Positions 58,946-64,000 of a stretch of 64,000 nt of DNA are shown piece by piece (position 1 is the stretch's first letter; each line of letters begins with the position of its first letter). A program made the position numbers and the translations under genes. The stretch is taken from assembly GCF_013868415.1 (NCBI RefSeq), contig NZ_JACEMT010000050.1:1-64000 (forward strand). Reading direction: 5' to 3'. The notes beneath the pieces were generated by a model. The model worked only from the letters and a program-made list of their open reading frames with translations, made no database searches and was not told the origin of the DNA. This DNA comes from Marinobacterium marinum. GTDB taxonomy: Bacteria; Pseudomonadota; Gammaproteobacteria; Pseudomonadales; Balneatricaceae.

Positions 58946-61900
58946 TCACTCGTAACAGAGCCGGACAGCATCATTGCCGAACTGCTCCTTGAGCTGCAAC
59001 AGCAGTTCATCGGTCGGTGCCGCCGCCCACTGACTGTCCAGCCACAGTCGCGCTTCGGCATCTTCGCGCCGGAAACGCAGGGTAACCGCCAGACTCACCA
59101 GTGGGCTGCGATTCTGCTTCAGAGTATTGCTAAACTGGCGCAGGTGCTGCGGGTTCAACTGGCGGCGATCACAGCTCACTTCCACACAGCGCGCCGACTG
59201 CGCACGTACCTGGGCCATACTCGACACCTTGCTGCAGCGCACTTTCAGGCCACCGTTATAGTCGTCCTGGGCCACTTCGCCCTCAACTACCAACACCACA
59301 TCCTTGTTAATCAGGCTGCGCGCTTCTTCATAGGTATCGCCAAACAGGGTCACTTCCATCCGGGCACTGCGGTCATCCAGCGTCAGGAAACACAGGTTAT
59401 CGCCCTTTTTGGTCTTTTTCAGACGCAGATCGACCACCAGCCCCGCCATTTTCTGCTGACTGCCGCGACTGGGCTGAAGCTCAATCAGTTTGCGACTGAC
59501 CAGGTGCTTGAGCTCAGTCTCGTATTCGTCGATCGGATGACCGGTCACATAGAGCCCCAGCGTATCCTTTTCACCCTTCAGACGCTCCTTGTCCGTCCAG
59601 TCCCGTGCCTTGCCAAACTCGGCATACGGGTCCGAAGGCGTTTCCGCTTCCACGGCTCCGAACATATCCATCATGCCCGCGTCCGCGTTGCGCGCACTCT
59701 GGTCCGCTGCCTTCAGGGCGGAACCGATCGCATCCCACAGAATCGCCCTGGAGGGCCCCAGACTATCCAGGGCACCACAGCGCACCAGTGCTTCCAGTAC
59801 GCGTTTGTTGAGCTTGCCCACACCGACCCGTTCACAAAAATCGAACAGGTCCTTAAACGGGCCAGCCTTGCGGGCTTCCATGATCGCGTCCACCGGACCT
59901 TCACCCACCCCCTTGACCGCGCCCAAGCCGTATACCACCTCGTCGGCAGCATTGACGGTGAACATGTAATCGCTGTCATTGACATTGGGGAGACGTACGG
60001 TCAGCCCCATCTGGCGGCATTCTTCGATGAAGATCACCACCTTGTCGGTATTCTGCATGTCCGACGACAGAACCGCCGCCATGAAGGCGGCCGGATAGTG
60101 CTGCTTCAGCCAGGCGGTCTGATAAGACACCAGCGCATAGGCTGCCGAGTGCGACTTGTTGAAACCGTAACCGGCAAATTTCTCCACCAGGTCGAAGATG
60201 TTGCCGGCAAGATCCTTGTCGATTCCCTGACCGGCACACCCTTCCAGAAAGACCTTCCGCTGCTTGGCCATTTCCTCGGGCTTTTTCTTGCCCATGGCGC
60301 GACGCAGCATATCCGCGCCGCCCAGCGTATAACCCGCCATCACCTGAGCAATCTGCATCACCTGTTCCTGATACAGGATGATGCCGTAGGTAGGCTCCAA
60401 TACCGGTTGCAGGCTGTCCAGCTGATAATCCGGGTGTGGCCACGCCAACGGCGCACGACCATGTTTTCGGTTGATAAAGTCGTCAACCATGCCCGACTGC
60501 AGCGGCCCCGGCCGGAACAGGGCCACCAACGCCACAATATCCTCAAAACGGTTCGGCAACAGGCGTCGGATCAGATCTTTCATGCCGCTGGATTCCAGCT
60601 GGAACACGGCAGTCGTCTGGGCGCTCTGCAGCAGCTTGAAGGTTGGCTCATCTTCCAGATCGATCGACTCGATCTCCAACGGCCCCTCACCCTGCTGCGC
60701 ACGCTTGCGGTTGATCGTATCCAGCGCCCAATCAATGATGGTCAGCGTACGCAGCCCCAGGAAGTCAAACTTGACCAGGCCCGCTTCTTCAACGTCGTTC
60801 TTGTCGAACTGGGTGACCAGCCCCTGGCCTTCCTCGTCGCAGTATGTCGCGGCAAAGTCGGTCAGCTTGGTCGGAGCGATCACTACGCCACCGGCATGCT
60901 TGCCGACGTTGCGCGTCACCCCTTCCAGCTTGTAGGCCATCTCCATGATTTCTTCGGCTTCTTCGTTGCCATTGACGAAATCACGCAGGGCTGACTCCTC
61001 TTCCCAGGCTTTGTTCAGCGTCATGCCGACTTCAAAGGGAATCAGCTTCGACAAACGGTCGGCCAGACCGAAGGGTTTGCCCTGCACACGGGCCACATCG
61101 CGCACCACGGCCTTGGCGGCCATGGTACCGTAGGTGATGATCTGCGAAACGGCATCGCGCCCGTAAGTACGGGCCACGTAATCGATAACCTTGTCGCGGT
61201 TGTCCATGCAGAAGTCGATATCGAAGTCGGGCATGGAGACACGTTCAGGGTTAAGGAAACGTTCGAACAGCAGGTCGTATTCCAGTGGGTCCAGGTCCGT
61301 GATTTTCAGCACGTAGGCAACCAGCGAACCGGCCCCCGAGCCTCGTCCCGGCCCGACCGGTATGCCGTTATCCTTGGCCCACTTGATGAAGTCCATTACG
61401 ATCAGGAAGTAGCCCGGGAAGCCCATCTGGATAATGATATCCAGCTCAAACTCCAGCCGTTCTTCATAGGGCTTGCGCTTTTCCTGATAGTCGTGCGCGT
61501 CACGATCAAGCAGGAACGCGAGACGCTCTTCCAGCCCTCTCCAGGATGCCTGACGGAAGAAATCATCCATCAGCATCCCTTCGGGAACCGGGAAACGCGG
61601 CAGGTAATAGGTGCCCAGTTCGATCTCGATATTGCAGCGGCGTGCTATTTCAACGGTATTCTCCAGCGCACTGGGAATATCGCTGAACAGCTCCGTCATT
61701 TCTTCGATCGAACGGAAATACTGCTGATCCGAATAGTTACGGGGACGCTGGGGATCCTCCAGCGTTCGACCCAGGTTGATACAGACTCGTGCTTCATGCG
61801 CCTCGAAGTCTTCCTGCTTGAGGAACATGACCTCATTAGTTGCCACCAGCGGGCATTGCATTTCGCCAGCCAGGGCAACACTGGCATGAACCAGCGCTTC

Positions 61901-62443
61901 ATCCCCCGCCCGACCGGTGCGCTGAATTTCCAGGTAGAAGCTGTCGGGGAAGACCTGCCGCCACTCATCCAGAACCGCCCTGGCATGCTCGGCCTGCCCC
62001 GCCAACAGGGCTCGCCCGACCTCTCCCAAACGGGCACCAGACAAGGCGATCAGCCCTTCGGGCTTTTCCTTGACCCACTCTTTTTTGACCAGCGCCCACC
62101 CGGGAATAATATTCTGTCCTTCGGCATAGGCCCGCGACACCAGTTCCATCAGGTTGCGATATCCCTGCCCATTGCTGACCAGCAGGGTCAGCCGGAAGGG
62201 TTCCCCTTCCGGATCGGTCGGATTTTGCACCCACAGGTCGACGCCACAGATCGGCTTGACTCCGGCACCTAAGGCCGCCTTGTAGAACTTGATCAAAGCA
62301 AAGAGGTTGGTCTGATCGGTAATCGCCACCGCAGGCATCTGTTGAGCCGCCGCTGTCGCGACCAACGGCTTGATCCGCACCAGACCGTCAAACAGGGAAT
62401 ATTCGGAATGCACCCGCAGGTGAATAAAACGTGGATCAGACAT
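58946..62443 (-). CDS. dnaE: DNA polymerase III alpha subunit
   Basis: The 1165-residue replicative polymerase starts [19 protein letters not shown] (PHP domain), has the palm-domain aspartates in [13 protein letters not shown] near residues 400-412, the [14 protein letters not shown] and [11 protein letters not shown] motifs, a helix-hairpin-helix region, and the C-terminal OB fold ([25 protein letters not shown]). Length is normal. Its first eight bases overlap rnhB. Confidence 0.97.
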   Translation of the reverse strand: MSDPRFIHLRVHSEYSLFDGLVRIKPLVATAAAQQMPAVAITDQTNLFALIKFYKAALGAGVKPICGVDLWVQNPTDPEGEPFRLTLLVSNGQGYRNLMELVSRAYAEGQNIIPGWALVKKEWVKEKPEGLIALSGARLGEVGRALLAGQAEHARAVLDEWRQVFPDSFYLEIQRTGRAGDEALVHASVALAGEMQCPLVATNEVMFLKQEDFEAHEARVCINLGRTLEDPQRPRNYSDQQYFRSIEEMTELFSDIPSALENTVEIARRCNIEIELGTYYLPRFPVPEGMLMDDFFRQASWRGLEERLAFLLDRDAHDYQEKRKPYEERLEFELDIIIQMGFPGYFLIVMDFIKWAKDNGIPVGPGRGSGAGSLVAYVLKITDLDPLEYDLLFERFLNPERVSMPDFDIDFCMDNRDKVIDYVARTYGRDAVSQIITYGTMAAKAVVRDVARVQGKPFGLADRLSKLIPFEVGMTLNKAWEEESALRDFVNGNEEAEEIMEMAYKLEGVTRNVGKHAGGVVIAPTKLTDFAATYCDEEGQGLVTQFDKNDVEEAGLVKFDFLGLRTLTIIDWALDTINRKRAQQGEGPLEIESIDLEDEPTFKLLQSAQTTAVFQLESSGMKDLIRRLLPNRFEDIVALVALFRPGPLQSGMVDDFINRKHGRAPLAWPHPDYQLDSLQPVLEPTYGIILYQEQVMQIAQVMAGYTLGGADMLRRAMGKKKPEEMAKQRKVFLEGCAGQGIDKDLAGNIFDLVEKFAGYGFNKSHSAAYALVSYQTAWLKQHYPAAFMAAVLSSDMQNTDKVVIFIEECRQMGLTVRLPNVNDSDYMFTVNAADEVVYGLGAVKGVGEGPVDAIMEARKAGPFKDLFDFCERVGVGKLNKRVLEALVRCGALDSLGPSRAILWDAIGSALKAADQSARNADAGMMDMFGAVEAETPSDPYAEFGKARDWTDKERLKGEKDTLGLYVTGHPIDEYETELKHLVSRKLIELQPSRGSQQKMAGLVVDLRLKKTKKGDNLCFLTLDDRSARMEVTLFGDTYEEARSLINKDVVLVVEGEVAQDDYNGGLKVRCSKVSSMAQVRAQSARCVEVSCDRRQLNPQHLRQFSNTLKQNRSPLVSLAVTLRFRREDAEARLWLDSQWAAAPTDELLLQLKEQFGNDAVRLCYE

Positions 62444-63044
62444 TGTTTTCTCGTGCCAGACGCTCTTTTACCGGGCGAAAACTGCGTCGGTGTTCAGGCA
62501 GAGCGCCCAGCTGCTCCAGTGCGGCCAGATGCTCGGGCGTGGGATAGCCCTTATGGCGGGCAAAACCGTAATCGGGAAAGCGTCGATCCAGTTCGATCAT
62601 CTGTCGGTCACGGGCCACCTTGGCCAGAATCGAGGCCGCGCCAATTTCCGCGACCCGCGCATCGCCCTTGACGACCGGCTCCGCCGGACAGGACAGCTCG
62701 GGGCAGCGGTTGCCATCGATCAGTGCATAGTCGGGCGTCAGGTGCAAACCCGCCACCGCGCGCTGCATTGCCAGCATGGTGGCATGCAGTATATTCAGCT
62801 GATCGATCTCCGCAGGCGAGGCCGAAGCGATACACCAGCCCAGAGCCTTTTCGCGAATTTCATCATAGAGACGCTCACGCCGTTTTTCGCTGATCGCCTT
62901 GGAATCCCCCAGCCCCTCGATCGGGTTGTCGGGGTCCAGTATCACGGCAGCAGCGACTACATCACCGATCAGTGGACCACGCCCGACTTCATCCACGCCC
63001 ACGATCAGGCCATCCGGGCGAAAATCAAATTCAACGCTCTGCAT
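62436..63044 (-). CDS. rnhB: Ribonuclease HII
   Basis: A 202-residue enzyme that cuts RNA in RNA-DNA hybrids and removes misinserted ribonucleotides. Catalytic residues are in [20 protein letters not shown] (Asp-Glu), ALIDGNRCP and [10 protein letters not shown]. It overlaps lpxB upstream by 14 bp and dnaE downstream by eight, consistent with one lpxB-rnhB-dnaE-accA operon. Confidence 0.95.
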   Translation of the reverse strand: MQSVEFDFRPDGLIVGVDEVGRGPLIGDVVAAAVILDPDNPIEGLGDSKAISEKRRERLYDEIREKALGWCIASASPAEIDQLNILHATMLAMQRAVAGLHLTPDYALIDGNRCPELSCPAEPVVKGDARVAEIGAASILAKVARDRQMIELDRRFPDYGFARHKGYPTPEHLAALEQLGALPEHRRSFRPVKERLARENNV

Positions 63045-64000
63045 CGCGCGCCTCCAACAGTTCTACAATGGCATCGGCCGCCCGCTCGCTCGCATTCTGG
63101 CGCAACTGTTCACCCAGGATACCGAACACTCGGCGCAGACGCTTGCGATACGGCTCATCTTCCAGGGCACGCAGCAGCAAAGGCCCCATCACCTCCGGCG
63201 TGACCTGCTGCTGCAGCACCTCCGGCACCATCTCCTCGTCCGCCAACACATTGGGCAAAGAGATCCAGCGACTTTTAATCATGCGCGAGTAAATACGATA
63301 GGTCAGCCCGGCCATCCGATATGCCACCACCATCGGTTTTTGCAGCAGACAGGCTTCCAGTGTCGCCGTACCGGAAGCGATCAGAATTGCATCCGCCACC
63401 GCCATGACTTCCCGTGATTGCTGCAGGACCAGCTGCACTCTCACATCGGGGAAGGCACTATCAATCAGCTGCTGCAGCTGCTCGTAGCGATAGGCGTTGG
63501 CTGCCGGCAGTACAAATGTCAGCTCCGGCCGCCGCTGCTGCAGCCAGCGCGCCGTTTCCAGGAATGGACGTGCCAGGTATTTGATTTCACTGCCACGGCT
63601 CCCCGGCAGAAGAGCCACCATGCCAACCGTTTCGTCGGTGCGGAACTGCCGCCGGGCGGCGTCCAGGTCAAGCCGGGAGGGAATCACATCGGCCAACGGA
63701 TGACCGACAAAGCGCAGGTTTTGCTGCGTTGGACGATAGACTTCCGCTTCGAAAGGAAACAGCGTCAGCAGCAGATCCGTGCTCTGTTTGATCTTGAAAA
63801 TGCGCTTGCGCTTCCAGGCCCATACGGAAGGACTGACATAGTGCACCGTCGGAATGCCCGCAGCCTTGAGCGCCCTTTCCATTGCCAGCGTAAAGTCAGG
63901 CGCATCGATACCGATGAATACATCGGGCGGGTTGTCCATGAAGTGACGGATCAGACGTTTGCGGGCACGCAGAAGTTCGGGTAGACGTCCCAACACTTCA
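63031..64000 (-). CDS. lpxB: Lipid-A-disaccharide synthase, 3' part (start outside window)
   Basis: About 320 C-terminal residues of LpxB, which joins UDP-diacylglucosamine and lipid X in lipid A synthesis. Visible motifs: [54 protein letters not shown] and [22 protein letters not shown]. Compared with the roughly 380 residues of known LpxB, about 55-60 N-terminal residues lie beyond position 64000; the ATG at 63996 is internal. Confidence 0.95.
   Translation of the reverse strand, partial: EVLGRLPELLRARKRLIRHFMDNPPDVFIGIDAPDFTLAMERALKAAGIPTVHYVSPSVWAWKRKRIFKIKQSTDLLLTLFPFEAEVYRPTQQNLRFVGHPLADVIPSRLDLDAARRQFRTDETVGMVALLPGSRGSEIKYLARPFLETARWLQQRRPELTFVLPAANAYRYEQLQQLIDSAFPDVRVQLVLQQSREVMAVADAILIASGTATLEACLLQKPMVVAYRMAGLTYRIYSRMIKSRWISLPNVLADEEMVPEVLQQQVTPEVMGPLLLRALEDEPYRKRLRRVFGILGEQLRQNASERAADAIVELLEARDAER

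Overview
The window comes from a gammaproteobacterial chromosome. The minus-strand order lpxB-rnhB-dnaE-accA-tilS-pyrG-eno-ftsB-truD-surE-pcm-(DUF368)-nlpD-rpoS, with fdxA and mutS on the plus strand, and then cinA(C-terminal)-recA-recX-alaS-lysC-csrA-tRNA-Ser-tRNA-Arg-thiI, is the shared backbone of pseudomonad and oceanospirillad genomes. The sodium-pump oxaloacetate decarboxylase operon (oadGAB), the DUF368 protein and the overall protein character suggest a marine Oceanospirillaceae-like organism (for example near Marinobacterium). The genus is an inference; no rRNA is present.

Layout. 1-94: end of an IS5-family insertion sequence running off the left edge. 237-1878: rimK fused to an RCK_C domain, overlapping a RimB-like retropepsin gene. 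1.9-10.5 kb: accessory and regulatory genes (HTH-less IclR-like protein, flavocytochrome reductase, FAD monooxygenase with divergent LysR regulator, an orphan 78-aa protein with its own promoter and terminator, a degenerate receiver-TPR protein preceded by a possible small RNA, a histone-deacetylase-family hydrolase, and an AhpD-like protein divergent from a TetR regulator across paired palindromes). 10.6-14 kb: oadGAB. 14.3-22.7 kb: thiI, tRNA-Arg, tRNA-Ser, csrA, lysC, alaS, recX, recA with a LexA box, and cinA/pncC.

22.8-44.4 kb is a 21.6 kb block, all on the minus strand, between two core segments (cinA-recA and mutS). Read in the direction of transcription it holds an AraC-type response regulator, a hybrid 7TM kinase with a degraded ATP-binding site, a 7TM histidine kinase with intact catalytic boxes, then a TolC-like outer-membrane channel, a type I secretion ABC transporter with an N-terminal C39-like domain, an HlyD-type adaptor and a 3790-residue LapA-like adhesin. 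The obvious reading is a surface adhesion system: the three transport proteins export the adhesin, its N-terminal module may hold it in the channel, and the adjacent two-component genes are candidates to control it. LapD/LapG release proteins are not in the window.

44.8-64 kb: mutS, fdxA, rpoS, nlpD, a DUF368 (undecaprenyl-phosphate translocase family) gene, pcm, surE, truD, ftsB, eno, pyrG, tilS, accA, dnaE, rnhB and the 3' part of lpxB. The usual neighbours ispD/ispF (between ftsB and truD) and kdsA (between pyrG and eno) are absent. The best candidates for undescribed biology are the adhesin block with its paired active/degenerate kinases, the RimK-RCK_C fusion, and the putative minus-strand small RNA near 8.2 kb.
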